A DNA stretch of 64,000 nt from Spongiibacter marinus (GTDB taxonomy: Bacteria; Pseudomonadota; Gammaproteobacteria; Pseudomonadales; Spongiibacteraceae), in assembly GCF_016906995.1 (NCBI RefSeq), contig NZ_JAFBBD010000006.1, positions 186,001 through 250,000 of the forward strand, in the 5' to 3' direction. The translations under genes were made by a program, and so were the position numbers. Within the stretch, counting starts at the first letter, position 1; every line of letters starts with the position of its first letter. Below the pieces are notes generated by a model, which saw only the letters and a program-made list of their open reading frames with translations, was not told the DNA's origin and made no database searches. Shown piece after piece: positions 17,676 to 26,775 of this stretch.

Positions 17676-18440
17676 ATGGCTAGATGGCGCGCTCAGCATT
17701 CGCCTGAAGTATTGTTGCCCGCACTGCGGCAATGGTTTCGCGGGCCGGTCGGTGGCACCGTGTTACACGAAGAGCAGCGTTTGGTGCACCACGCGCTCAG
17801 CGACCGGAGTACCTCCGGCCGTCAACTGTTGAATTTAAGCGTGATTCCCGAGCGTTTTAATGTTGATCCACAGTTATGCCAGCGCCAATTGCACCTCGGC
17901 GGGCTGGGGCAATATGGCTATAGTCAGATACTGGATGCCGTTTGTGATTTCGACCAATTGCCGCTGGCTAATGAATCTGTGGATATGGTGGTATTGCACC
18001 ACCTACTGGAGTTTGTAGAAAACCCCCATACCGTATTGCGCGAGGTCGAGCGGCTGATCGTGCCCCACGGCAAACTGGTCATATGCAGTATCAACCCATG
18101 GTCTCCATTGGCCCTGCGTGGGCTAATGGGCAGGCTTAAACGCAGCGCAATGTGGCAGAACCACAGTTTGAGTATTAATCGCATTAATGACTGGCTGTCA
18201 TTGCTCGGCTTTGAAACCGCAGACGTGAGCTATGGCTTTCACCGCCTGCCGATCAGTTCTCCCAGTTTCTTTATGAACCATCGGCCATTTTCCCCGTCCA
18301 TGCCAATGGGTGGTGTTTTTGTACTGAGCGCGACAAAATACCGCGCGCCGCTCACTCCGGCAGCAGAGGTCCGTAAGCGCGCTAAAATTCTCCGGCATCC
18401 AAGTATGCTCGGGGCAACACGTGATATTAAACATGAGTAA
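17676..18440 (+). CDS. Class I SAM-dependent methyltransferase (gloB-rnhA linked)
   Basis: 254 aa. Methyltransferase_11-type core: FDQLPLANESVDMVVLHHLLEF (post-II motif and catalytic edge), LREVERLIVPHGKLVICSINPWS. The first glycine motif is weak, as in the YafS group found between gloB and rnhA. Substrate is unknown. It starts 93 bases from the gloB start and ends 4 bases before rnhA. Confidence 0.8.
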   Translation: MARWRAQHSPEVLLPALRQWFRGPVGGTVLHEEQRLVHHALSDRSTSGRQLLNLSVIPERFNVDPQLCQRQLHLGGLGQYGYSQILDAVCDFDQLPLANESVDMVVLHHLLEFVENPHTVLREVERLIVPHGKLVICSINPWSPLALRGLMGRLKRSAMWQNHSLSINRINDWLSLLGFETADVSYGFHRLPISSPSFFMNHRPFSPSMPMGGVFVLSATKYRAPLTPAAEVRKRAKILRHPSMLGATRDIKHE

Positions 18441-18444
18441 CTGA

Positions 18445-18894
18445 ATGACTAGCGGTGACAGTAAAGTTGAAATTTTTACCGATGGTGCCTGCAAGGGCAA
18501 CCCCGGCCCCGGTGGTTGGGGTGCATTGCTGCGCAGCCGCGGGCAAGAAAAAACGCTGTACGGCGGGGAAGCCGATACAACAAATAACCGCATGGAACTG
18601 ACCGCCGCTATCGAAGCGCTTCGGGCCCTAAAGCGGCCCTGTCAGGTGGCACTAACCACTGATTCCCAGTACGTCAGAAAAGGCATCACCGAGTGGATGG
18701 CCAACTGGAAAAAGCGCAACTGGAAGACGGCTGGCAAAGCACCGGTGAAAAACGCGGATCTGTGGCGCGAGCTGGATGCGTTGAATAGCCAGCACGACAT
18801 TGAATGGCACTGGGTAAAAGGGCACTCGGGTCACCGGGAAAATGAAATTGCCGATAGCTTGGCTAATCGCGGCATAGATGAGTTGAGACGATAA
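18445..18894 (+). CDS. rnhA: Ribonuclease HI
   Basis: 149 aa, standard length. Catalytic residues are in their motifs: [15 protein letters not shown] (Asp), [12 protein letters not shown] (Glu), LTTDSQYV (Asp), and [18 protein letters not shown] (His/Asp). It degrades RNA in RNA-DNA hybrids. It is followed after 2 bases by dnaQ, a replication-linked pairing conserved in gammaproteobacteria. Confidence 0.97.
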   Translation: MTSGDSKVEIFTDGACKGNPGPGGWGALLRSRGQEKTLYGGEADTTNNRMELTAAIEALRALKRPCQVALTTDSQYVRKGITEWMANWKKRNWKTAGKAPVKNADLWRELDALNSQHDIEWHWVKGHSGHRENEIADSLANRGIDELRR

Positions 18895-18896
18895 CG

Positions 18897-19628
18897 ATGC
18901 GCCAGATTGTCCTCGATACAGAAACCACCGGTATTGACCCTAATGACGGCCACCGGATTATCGAAATAGGTTGTGTGGAACTCGTTGGCCGAAAGCTGAC
19001 AGGGCGGCACTTTCACCGCTATATCAACCCCGAGCGCGAAGTTGAAGCGGGGGCCATAGAGGTCCACGGCATTACCAATGAAATGCTTGCCGATAAGCCC
19101 TTGTTTTCAGCAGTGGCTGAGGAATTTCTCGACTTTGTTCGCGGCGCTGAACTCGTCATTCACAATGCCCCGTTCGACGTCGGCTTCCTCGATATGGAGC
19201 TGGCTAGGCTACCGGGCCGGCAGCCAAAGCTTGCAGAAATCTGCGGTGTGGTCGACACCTTGGTCATGGCGCGCCAGAAGCACCCCGGGCAGCGGAATAG
19301 CCTGGATGCATTGTGCCAGCGTTACTATGTAGATAACTCTCAGCGCGACCTTCACGGCGCATTGCTCGATGCTGAAATTCTGGCCGATGTGTATCTAATC
19401 ATGACCGGTGGCCAGACCAATCTGGCGCTTGCCGGTGAGGATAGTAACGAGGGCGGGGAAGGCGGAAGCAAGGGCATTCGGCGCCTGCCGGCGGACCGAC
19501 CTGCTTTGACGGTGGTGCGCGCCAGTGAGGATGAGCTGGCCGCTCACTTAGAGCAATTGCAGATCATTGATAAAGCCAGTGGCGGCAATTGCCTTTGGCG
19601 CAGCACAGAGGCGAGTGACGGCAACTGA
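18897..19628 (+). CDS. dnaQ: DNA polymerase III epsilon subunit (3'-5' proofreading exonuclease)
   Basis: 243 aa. Exo motifs: LDTETTGIDP (ExoI), VIHNAPFDVGFL (ExoII), and HGALLDAEILADVY (ExoIII-epsilon with the general-base His). The C-terminal ~50 residues form the linker and the alpha-subunit binding tail, ending in a Gly/Ser-rich then basic region. It proofreads replicative synthesis. Confidence 0.97.
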   Translation: MRQIVLDTETTGIDPNDGHRIIEIGCVELVGRKLTGRHFHRYINPEREVEAGAIEVHGITNEMLADKPLFSAVAEEFLDFVRGAELVIHNAPFDVGFLDMELARLPGRQPKLAEICGVVDTLVMARQKHPGQRNSLDALCQRYYVDNSQRDLHGALLDAEILADVYLIMTGGQTNLALAGEDSNEGGEGGSKGIRRLPADRPALTVVRASEDELAAHLEQLQIIDKASGGNCLWRSTEASDGN

Positions 19629-19743
19629 TTTCGTGGCGCAGTAGCGCTTTATGCTGTTTGACGCTGTGCATAAGCAAAAATAACTGATAAAAAGACGAAT
19701 AAATACCGCAGCTTAACTGTCAATTTTACAAGTGGGTTGAGCT

Positions 19744-21531
19744 TTGTTTGAGCCGCGCCAGGCTCGTGACAACGGGGCATTACCAGTGTTCAAGCAAGCC
19801 GCATTGCAGAATGATATTAATAGTAGCTCCTACGCATTGGTGGGGGAGGAGCTGAGTAATACCCTGCAGCAAGCCACCAATATCTTTGAAACCTTCTTGG
19901 CGGAGCGCCACGATTTGCGCTTGCTGGATGAGTGCGAGATGGCCCTTCGTCAGATAGGGGGAACCCTGCGGCTTATCGAAGTGCGCGGGGCTGCGCTTAT
20001 CGCCGATGAAATGCGCTCACTTTGCCAAGCGATTGTCAGTAATACCGCAGCCTTGCCAGACGCCCAGTTAAATGCCTTGAGCACGGCTTTTTTTGTTCTG
20101 CCGCGCTACCTGGAATTTGTGCAAAGTCGCGGTAACGAAATCCCGTTGATGGCGATTACACACGCCAACGAGCTGCGAGAGGCTCACCGTCAATTACTGC
20201 TGCCCGATAGCTATTTCTGCAAGAACGACGCCTATGTTTTTAGCCGCGACTCGGAGCTGAAGTTGCGCAGCCAGGCAATGGCCCCGAACGCGCTAGCAGA
20301 ATTGCTTAAGCGTGTTCGGCAAAGTTACCAGCGTGCCTTATTGGGGCTGCTGCGCGACGCGCAACCGGCGATGCAATTCACCCTAATGTCGCGAGCGCTA
20401 CGTCGCCTGTGTGGGGCACTGCCGGCGGGACGGAACCAGCGTTTTTGGCTGCTGGCCAGCGCCGTCATTGAAGCCTTTGCTCAGGGCGGGTTGGAGCTGA
20501 ACCCTCGGCGCAAACGCCTGCTCACCGGTTTGGATGGCGCTCTGCGGCGACTGGGTTCAGATAAGCCCGGGGACGAAATTCTCGAACAAGAGCTGTTATT
20601 CCTACTTCGATTGTCTTCCTGGCAGGAGGGGTTTAACGGCAAGTTACTGCAGGCAATTGGCACTCGTCCCTTTGATATTAATGATGCAGAAATCCAACGC
20701 CTGCGCACGCAGATGCTGGGTTTAAGCTACGACACGGTCTCCTCCGTGCTCAACGAGCTGCGGGCGGAGCTGCGTCATGCCAAAGATATTCTGGAGCTAC
20801 TTGCGCAACACGGCCGCAGCGACGACGAAGAAATTCGCCCGCTCAGCGAATTGCTGCAGCAGGGCGCTGATGTGCTGTTGGTGCTCAACCTGCCATCACT
20901 CTCTGAAGTATTGGGGCGCTATGCCGGCGTGTTGCTCGATCTAATCGGTACTGATCTCAGCAACGCCAGAGCGGTACTTGAAGAGTTGGCGGAAACTCTG
21001 CTGTTTATCGAAAGTAGCCTGGCACAGATCGACCGACGCAAGCTCAACTACGATGAGCTCAATGCGCTCAGCATTGATAAACGCGATAGCATCAGCGCCG
21101 ACAATCAAGTGAGTGAGGCCACGGCAATCGTTATCGAAGAAGCGAAAAGCGCCATTGGCATGATTAAGCGCGCCATCGCCTCCTATATCGACTCTGGCTT
21201 TGACAGCACTCATATTGCAAACGTCCCGAGCAGTTTGAGCTCGGTGCGGGGTGCTTTCGATATTTTGAAAATGCGCCGTTTGGCGGCGGTCACGGGTTCA
21301 GCAACCCGCTTCGTTAAAACCTTTATGGGACGCGAACGCAGCGACGCTCAGCGCGATGCGCAGGCGCTAGAGACGCTCGCCGATGCGATGATCAGCGTCG
21401 AGTATTACCTCGGCGAGCTGGAGTCGCGCCACATCCCCGATGAGAAAATTTTACTTATTGCGGAAGACTCATTAAAACAATTGGGCTTTCCGGTAGAGAT
21501 GGCGCAGGACACGGGAAATGCCGCTTCCTGA
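19744..21531 (+). CDS. ChpA/PilL-like histidine-phosphotransfer (HPt) protein lacking a kinase domain
   Basis: 595 aa from a TTG at 19744, the furthest upstream plausible start. The N-terminal ~110 residues (GEELSNTLQQATNIFETFL, ALRQIGGTLRLIEVRGAALIADEM) closely resemble the first HPt-like domain of the chemosensory-pili kinase ChpA. The rest is all-alpha, consistent with further HPt-like bundles (HAKDILELLAQHG; LSSVRGAFDILKMRRLA). No CheA dimerisation, HATPase, CheW or receiver domain is present. Relatives are often mis-named ferrous iron transporter B. Probably an adaptor in twitching/chemosensory signalling, by inference only. It overlaps the next gene by 14 bases. Confidence 0.7.
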   Translation: MFEPRQARDNGALPVFKQAALQNDINSSSYALVGEELSNTLQQATNIFETFLAERHDLRLLDECEMALRQIGGTLRLIEVRGAALIADEMRSLCQAIVSNTAALPDAQLNALSTAFFVLPRYLEFVQSRGNEIPLMAITHANELREAHRQLLLPDSYFCKNDAYVFSRDSELKLRSQAMAPNALAELLKRVRQSYQRALLGLLRDAQPAMQFTLMSRALRRLCGALPAGRNQRFWLLASAVIEAFAQGGLELNPRRKRLLTGLDGALRRLGSDKPGDEILEQELLFLLRLSSWQEGFNGKLLQAIGTRPFDINDAEIQRLRTQMLGLSYDTVSSVLNELRAELRHAKDILELLAQHGRSDDEEIRPLSELLQQGADVLLVLNLPSLSEVLGRYAGVLLDLIGTDLSNARAVLEELAETLLFIESSLAQIDRRKLNYDELNALSIDKRDSISADNQVSEATAIVIEEAKSAIGMIKRAIASYIDSGFDSTHIANVPSSLSSVRGAFDILKMRRLAAVTGSATRFVKTFMGRERSDAQRDAQALETLADAMISVEYYLGELESRHIPDEKILLIAEDSLKQLGFPVEMAQDTGNAAS

Positions 21532-22171
21532 GCTCGCTACGCTGTTACTGCTGATGTGCGCCGGCAGTGTTCTTATTTGCGTCGTTCTGCTGCTGTCGCT
21601 GCGCCGCCGTCCGCTGTCTTGCGGACTTTTACTTCTGGCATTTGCGCCGATGACAGCCACGACCGTCCTGGTCAGCCAGGACCTAATCAGTTATCGCAAT
21701 TTGGCGGTGGAACAGCGCATAGCCACCGTATTCGTTGCCCAGTCCGGTGAGAATGATTTTGCGCTGCGCCTGGATATCGACGGAAACCCCATGCCATTTC
21801 ACTTTCCCGTGCGCGGCGATGAATGGCGGCTTGAAGGTAGGGTGCTGCGTTGGGATGCTGCGCTGGCAAAGCTGGGGTTGAATAACCTGGTTCGCCTTGA
21901 GCGCCTTAGCGGTCGCTATCAACACCCCGAGCGCGAAGCCAATAGTCAGCGAACGGTTCACCCGCTACCCAGTGGCGAATGGCTCGACAGTTGGCCAATG
22001 CTCAGTAACTACGCGTTTATTTGGCGTTGGGTAGATGTCGACTACGGCAACGGGGTTTATGCACCCTTGCAGGACGGCGCAGTATTCGATGTTTACCTAG
22101 GCCGCAGCGGTATGTTTATTCGGCCCAAAAACCCAATTGCTATCAACGCGTTGCGTAACTGGTCAACTTGA
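21518..22171 (+). CDS. Inner-membrane protein of unknown function
   Basis: 217 aa. Two N-terminal membrane helices (about residues 5-27 and 34-53) are followed by a ~160-residue soluble domain rich in beta-type sequence (FPVRGDEWRLEGRVLRWD; WRWVDVDYGNGVYAP). By topology this is probably periplasmic. No family with known function is recognised; homologues are sometimes labelled multidrug efflux pump without support. It overlaps the HPt-like gene by 14 bases, so the two are coupled and may work together. Confidence 0.6.
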   Translation: MPLPELATLLLLMCAGSVLICVVLLLSLRRRPLSCGLLLLAFAPMTATTVLVSQDLISYRNLAVEQRIATVFVAQSGENDFALRLDIDGNPMPFHFPVRGDEWRLEGRVLRWDAALAKLGLNNLVRLERLSGRYQHPEREANSQRTVHPLPSGEWLDSWPMLSNYAFIWRWVDVDYGNGVYAPLQDGAVFDVYLGRSGMFIRPKNPIAINALRNWST

Positions 22172-22230
22172 CTGTTGGTCAGCCCCGTACCACTATGACG
22201 AACCTTTTCTAACTGACTTGGAGCCCGTTT

Positions 22231-23265
22231 TTGGACTTTCTAGTGGATTACAGTCTGTTTCTCGCGAAAGCGGTTACGGCATTGGTATTTATTGTTTTAT
22301 TGCTCACCGTTATTACCTCGTTTAGCCAGCGCAGCAAACGCGAGGGCGAAGACGGTCACGTTGAAGTCAGTCGTCTGCACGAGCGTTTTGAAGACTGGCA
22401 AGACACCATGAACTACGGCTTGCTGAGCGAAGAAAAGTACAAAAAACTGCGCAAGGACAAGAAAAAACAACACAAGGCCGAGCGCAAAGCCAAGCATGAA
22501 AAGACGAAAAAGCGGCTATTTGTCCTCGACTTCGACGGCGATATTCGCGCCTCGGCGGTGGAGTCATTACGCCACGAAATCAGCGCAATACTCACCGTTG
22601 CCAATGACCAGGACGAAGTGCTGCTGCGCCTGGAAAGCCCTGGCGGCATGGTGCATAGCTACGGCTTAGCCTCATCGCAACTGCAGCGACTGCGCGACAA
22701 GGGTATTCCCCTCACTATCGCTATCGACAGGGTTGCCGCCAGTGGTGGCTATATGATGGCGTGTATCGGCAATCAATTGCTTGCGGCACCCTTTGCAATC
22801 ATTGGTTCAATCGGCGTCGTGGCGCAAATGCCCAACTTCCATCGCTTGCTGAAAAAGCACGATGTCGATGTCGAATTGCACACTGCTGGCGAGTTCAAGC
22901 GCACCCTCACTATGGTTGGCGAGAATACGGATGAAGGGCGGAAAAAATTTATTGAAGAGCTCGAGGAAACTCACCAGTTGTTCAAAGAGTTTGTCAGTGA
23001 AAATCGGCCGTCACTGGATATTGAATCCATCGCCACCGGCGAGGTGTGGTATGGCCGCCGCGCACTGGACAAAGGTCTAATTGACGGCATTTCCACCAGC
23101 GATGACTATCTGCTGAGCAAACGCGAAGACACCGATATTTATGCGGTGCACTTTAAGCAAAAGCGCAGCCTACCCGAGCGCCTTGGCTTCGCTGCTGAAA
23201 CAGCGATAGATCGAGGTTTTTGGGGAGTCGTTGAAAAAATTCGCAACAGCCGCTTTGTCGGCTAA
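22231..23265 (+). CDS. sohB: SohB-type inner-membrane serine protease (peptidase S49)
   Basis: 344 aa with a TTG start at 22231 preceded by TTGGAG. One N-terminal membrane helix (about residues 8-30) is followed by a Lys-rich coiled segment (KKLRKDKKKQHKAERKAK) and the ClpP-like S49 domain. LRLESPGGMVHSYGLA and DRVAASGGYMMAC carry the nucleophilic Ser; GVVAQMPNFHRLLKKHDVD and the catalytic Lys in FKRTL follow. It is a periplasmic-side protease related to SppA. Confidence 0.92.
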   Translation: MDFLVDYSLFLAKAVTALVFIVLLLTVITSFSQRSKREGEDGHVEVSRLHERFEDWQDTMNYGLLSEEKYKKLRKDKKKQHKAERKAKHEKTKKRLFVLDFDGDIRASAVESLRHEISAILTVANDQDEVLLRLESPGGMVHSYGLASSQLQRLRDKGIPLTIAIDRVAASGGYMMACIGNQLLAAPFAIIGSIGVVAQMPNFHRLLKKHDVDVELHTAGEFKRTLTMVGENTDEGRKKFIEELEETHQLFKEFVSENRPSLDIESIATGEVWYGRRALDKGLIDGISTSDDYLLSKREDTDIYAVHFKQKRSLPERLGFAAETAIDRGFWGVVEKIRNSRFVG

Positions 23266-23278
23266 ATCGGGGGAAATA

Positions 23279-24271
23279 ATGACATTTAAAGCCGTACAGG
23301 TCAGAGAAGAGCAGGGCGCCTATCAGTGCAGCGTTGTCGACAAAGACGACTTTGCCCAGCCCGGGAATGGCGAAGTGCGCGTAGCGGTAGAATACTCGTC
23401 GCTCAACTATAAAGATGCACTGTCGGCCGCGGGCAACAAAGGTGTAACCCGAAACTATCCGCACACACCTGGCATCGATGCCGCGGGCACAGTGCTGGCC
23501 TCGTCCAGCGATAATTGGAAGGCGGGTGACCGCGTTATCGTGACGGGCTATGACCTGGGAATGAACACCGACGGTGGCCTGGCAGAACAAATTCAAGTGC
23601 CCGGTGCATGGTTACTGGCCGCCCCGGATGGCTTGGACAGTGCAGAGGCGATGGCACTCGGCACCGCTGGATTGACGGCCGGCCTATGTGTGGAGAAGCT
23701 CCAGCGTCAATTGGGCGAGCTGAGCGGTCTTAAAATTGCCGTAACGGGTGCCAGTGGTGGTGTTGGTAGTGTTGCCATTGCATTGCTTAATCAACTGGGT
23801 GCGGAGGTCACCGCGATCAGTGGCAAGGCGCAACAGTATGATTTTTTGCAGAGTATTGGCGCTCAACATTGTGTGGCGCCATCGATGCTCGCTGAGTTCG
23901 ATAAAAAACCAATGTCGAAGCCGCTGTTTGATGCGGCAATTGACACGCTCGGCGGCGATCCACTGGCAAACCTGTTAAAAATTATTCAGCCCGAGGGCGC
24001 CGTCGCCTGTTGTGGACTGGCTGCCGGGGTGAATATCAACAGCAGCGTTTTCCCATTTATTCTGCGCGGTGTATGCTTACTGGGTGTCGATTCAGTAGAA
24101 ATTAGTCAGCAACGGAAAGCTGATATATGGCAGCGTTTTGCCGAGCAGTGGAAGCTCGATGACGCGGCGTGGTCTGCTCTGCTAACTGAAATAACCCTCG
24201 ACGAGGTGCCTGACTATTTGGCGCGCTTCCTTGAGGTATCAGTCAGCGGGAGAATTAGAGTAAAGCTATAA
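23279..24271 (+). CDS. YhdH/YhfP-family MDR oxidoreductase (acrylyl-CoA/quinone reductase type)
   Basis: 330 aa from the ATG at 23279, chosen because GGGGGAAAT precedes it at proper spacing; an in-frame ATG at 23231 lies inside sohB. GroES-like N-terminal domain (YSSLNYKDALSAAG, PHTPGIDAAGTV) and a Rossmann domain with VTGASGGVGSVA for NADPH. YhdH-like enzymes reduce acryloyl-CoA or quinone-like enones. It ends exactly where the pseudopilin gene begins (TAA then ATG). Confidence 0.9.
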   Translation: MTFKAVQVREEQGAYQCSVVDKDDFAQPGNGEVRVAVEYSSLNYKDALSAAGNKGVTRNYPHTPGIDAAGTVLASSSDNWKAGDRVIVTGYDLGMNTDGGLAEQIQVPGAWLLAAPDGLDSAEAMALGTAGLTAGLCVEKLQRQLGELSGLKIAVTGASGGVGSVAIALLNQLGAEVTAISGKAQQYDFLQSIGAQHCVAPSMLAEFDKKPMSKPLFDAAIDTLGGDPLANLLKIIQPEGAVACCGLAAGVNINSSVFPFILRGVCLLGVDSVEISQQRKADIWQRFAEQWKLDDAAWSALLTEITLDEVPDYLARFLEVSVSGRIRVKL

Positions 24272-24745
24272 ATGCACCTTCGCCTCCGTATGGCAAACTC
24301 AGGCCCCGGCGCTAGCCGGGGTATTACCCGTCGAGAAATTCTCTTTGTCTTGCTGATCGCCTCAGCACTAACGATATATGTAAGCAGCCTTGTTAAGCAG
24401 CGTGTCGATGAGGCTTTGCATGAACAAGCAGTGATTGATCTGGAGCGAATTACCCGGGCTCTGCATCAATATAAGCTTGATAATTTGCGTTACCCAAGCC
24501 CTGACCAAGGGCTATACGCGCTGTTGGAAAGCCCCGTCTTGGAGCCTCTCAGCCCGCGTTGGGCCGGCCCCTATTTAAGTCGTAGCAGTCTGATTCGCGA
24601 CCCGTGGAAGCGCGATTATATCTATCACAGCTCCGACGCACCGCCATCCTTCAGCGTGAAAACCTTCGGTGCGGATGGCGTGGAAGGTGGCAGTGGTGAG
24701 AACCGGGATTTGCTCGTTGTTTTTGAGAGTGACAGCGACTACTGA
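24272..24745 (+). CDS. Orphan GspG-like pseudopilin
   Basis: 157 aa. It has a type IV prepilin signal: a 17-residue leader ending in Gly, then ITRRE with Glu at +5 and a hydrophobic helix (ILFVLLIASALTIYV). The C-terminal GspG core is recognisable: RITRALHQYKLDNLRYPSPDQGLYALL, WAGPYL, DPWKRDYIY and FGADGVEGG. GspG is the major pseudopilin of type II secretion. No other gsp genes are nearby, so it is either a stray pseudopilin or serves machinery elsewhere. The +1 residue is Ile rather than the usual Phe/Met. Confidence 0.82.
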   Translation: MHLRLRMANSGPGASRGITRREILFVLLIASALTIYVSSLVKQRVDEALHEQAVIDLERITRALHQYKLDNLRYPSPDQGLYALLESPVLEPLSPRWAGPYLSRSSLIRDPWKRDYIYHSSDAPPSFSVKTFGADGVEGGSGENRDLLVVFESDSDY

Positions 24746-24799
24746 GCTCGGCGCCTGACGAAGCCGTCACTGGCCGGTGGCGCGTTGCACCGCGGTTTC

Positions 24800-25240
24800 T
24801 TAAAGCCTTATCGCGCTGGCGATCGCCCTGGCAATAATGCGCCCCTGGGTATTTTTAATCACCCCTTCTGTTGCCAGCAAGCGTTTGCCGGGGTGATCGA
24901 CCCGCGCTTCAATGAGCAGTTCTTCGTCGGGGTCGCGAACGGCGCCGATAAATTTGATCGACAAGTCCGTCATGGTGTGAAATTCACCCGCCGCTAACTT
25001 CGTCATCACCGCGGCACCCATCGCCGTGTCCAGCAGTGATGCCAAGATGCCGCCGTGCAGGGAGCCTATTAAATTTTGGTGGCGCGCTTTTGGTGTGTAG
25101 CGGTACACCACCTCACCATCATTGATGGAAACAATGTCGTAGCCCAAGTTCGCCGCCATACCGCTGCGCTCGGTCTGAGCCTCAAACTGCTTTACTCGCT
25201 CCATGCCGGTAAGTGTGGTATCGCTGGTCCATTGTGTCAT
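24800..25240 (-). CDS. PaaI-family thioesterase (hotdog fold)
   Basis: 146 aa. The PaaI signature is present: NLIGSLHGGILASLLDTAMGAAV, with the catalytic Asp in LLDTAMG, then TDLSIKFIGAV. These enzymes hydrolyse aryl- or acyl-CoA esters to recycle CoA in catabolic pathways. Its ATG overlaps the stop of the upstream acyl-CoA ligase gene (ATGA), placing it last in the PaaN-thiolase-ligase-thioesterase operon. Confidence 0.88.
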   Translation of the reverse strand: MTQWTSDTTLTGMERVKQFEAQTERSGMAANLGYDIVSINDGEVVYRYTPKARHQNLIGSLHGGILASLLDTAMGAAVMTKLAAGEFHTMTDLSIKFIGAVRDPDEELLIEARVDHPGKRLLATEGVIKNTQGRIIARAIASAIRL

Positions 25241-26775
25241 CGGGAACGGGCCTCCGCGTTGTGTTCAATAGGGTTCTCGTGCGAGTGGCACAGGGCTTTA
25301 ACTTCCCGCCTGACGACTTTGCCAACGGGATTGCGGGGCAGTGCCGAAAGCAGGTGTATACGCTTGGGGGTTTTTACGTCGCCCAATAGTGGCTTTAGTT
25401 GCGCCCGCAGGGTGTCACTGTTGGCGGTGCTGCCATCGACCAAGCACACGGCAGCTTCCACGCGCTCTCCCCAGTACTCATCCGCAACGCCAAACACGGC
25501 GCACTCTTGAACATCGGGGAGTTTTATCAAGGCATTTTCCACTTCGGCGGGGTACACATTAAAGCCGCCTGAAATAATCAATTCCTTGCTGCGCCCCTGT
25601 AGGAACAAATAGCCATCCGCATCGACGTAGCCCAAATCTCCGGTCAATAACCAGCCGTCTTTGAACGCGCCGGCCGATTGTTCTGGTGAGTCGAAATAGC
25701 CGGGCATCACGATGCCGCCACGCACCGCGACCTCGCCGGTCTCGCCAGCGGGAAGAGCGGCGCCATCTGGGCCCAGTATACACAGCTCGGAGTGCAGGCA
25801 AGGGCGACCCACTGATCGCTGCCGCGCAGGATTTTGCATGTCCTCGGCGCTCATTGCGGTAATGGTCATGGGGGCTTCAGTTTGCCCGTAGACGGTAGAC
25901 AAACATGGGCCAAAACGGGTGATTACCTCGCTGATTTTCTGCGGTGGCATTGGCGCAGCACTGTAAGTAAGGTGGCGCAGCCTAGGTGCTGAATCGCGGT
26001 CGAGGCCGGGGTATTCAAGCAATTTGTAAATCAAGGTCGGCGGCATAAAGCTAACGCTGCTATGTGGCAATGCCTGAGCGATCTTTGCGATATCCGGGGT
26101 GGTGAGCAAGCAGTGGCTACCGCCAGCGCCGAGTATCGGCAGGATATAGTGCGAGCCACCATGCGTCAGTGGCGCCACGGCAAGATTGACGTCATCGCGA
26201 GTAAAGTCAAACTGCGCCTGCATATTTGCGACTACCGCCGATACATTGCCGTGAGTTTGGATAACGCCTTTCGGTTGGCCCGTGGTGCCGCCGGTAAATT
26301 TAATCGCCATTGTGCGATCAAAAGAAGGCAGCTCAAGCGTAAATGACCGGCCGCGAAATTGCTCAATCCACTGCCTTGTCCCCTCATTTGGCGTATCAAT
26401 GCTTACCACAGGGCTGCGGGTTTCCGTGAGAGTTTCCGGCAGGCTGTCCAGGCTGGCGCGATCCACCAAAATGAGTTGCGGCTGACTGACTTCGATCAAT
26501 TGGCTATTGAGTTGCTGACCATTTTTGGGGTTGATTGGCACCCACACCTGATTCGCCGCGATAATGGCGAGGTGTGTCACGAGGTGATCGATGTGGTTTT
26601 GCGCGCACAACGCAACGTGGGCGCCGTCGGGTAGGCGTTGCCGGAGTGCTTGTGCCAGCGCCTCAACTCGCGTGACGAGTTCACTGTAGCTGACCTGCTC
26701 GCGCTGGTCGGTGGCGGCGATACCACGAGGGTTGATATCCAAGCCCTGGTATAGGTATTCAATCGGTCGTTTCAT
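25237..26775 (-). CDS. Acyl-CoA synthetase (class I adenylate-forming, AMP-binding)
   Basis: 512 aa. P-loop KFTGGTTGQPKGVIQTH, aromatic/ATP motif STVYGQTEAPM, TGDLGYVDADGY (Asp for ribose), RSKELIISGGFNVYPAEVE (hinge), and catalytic Lys in NPVGKVVRRE. It activates a carboxylic acid as acyl-AMP and then acyl-CoA. The substrate (fatty, aryl or alicyclic acid) is not readable from sequence. Start and stop each overlap neighbours by 4 bases, indicating translational coupling. Confidence 0.92.
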   Translation of the reverse strand: MKRPIEYLYQGLDINPRGIAATDQREQVSYSELVTRVEALAQALRQRLPDGAHVALCAQNHIDHLVTHLAIIAANQVWVPINPKNGQQLNSQLIEVSQPQLILVDRASLDSLPETLTETRSPVVSIDTPNEGTRQWIEQFRGRSFTLELPSFDRTMAIKFTGGTTGQPKGVIQTHGNVSAVVANMQAQFDFTRDDVNLAVAPLTHGGSHYILPILGAGGSHCLLTTPDIAKIAQALPHSSVSFMPPTLIYKLLEYPGLDRDSAPRLRHLTYSAAPMPPQKISEVITRFGPCLSTVYGQTEAPMTITAMSAEDMQNPARQRSVGRPCLHSELCILGPDGAALPAGETGEVAVRGGIVMPGYFDSPEQSAGAFKDGWLLTGDLGYVDADGYLFLQGRSKELIISGGFNVYPAEVENALIKLPDVQECAVFGVADEYWGERVEAAVCLVDGSTANSDTLRAQLKPLLGDVKTPKRIHLLSALPRNPVGKVVRREVKALCHSHENPIEHNAEARSR

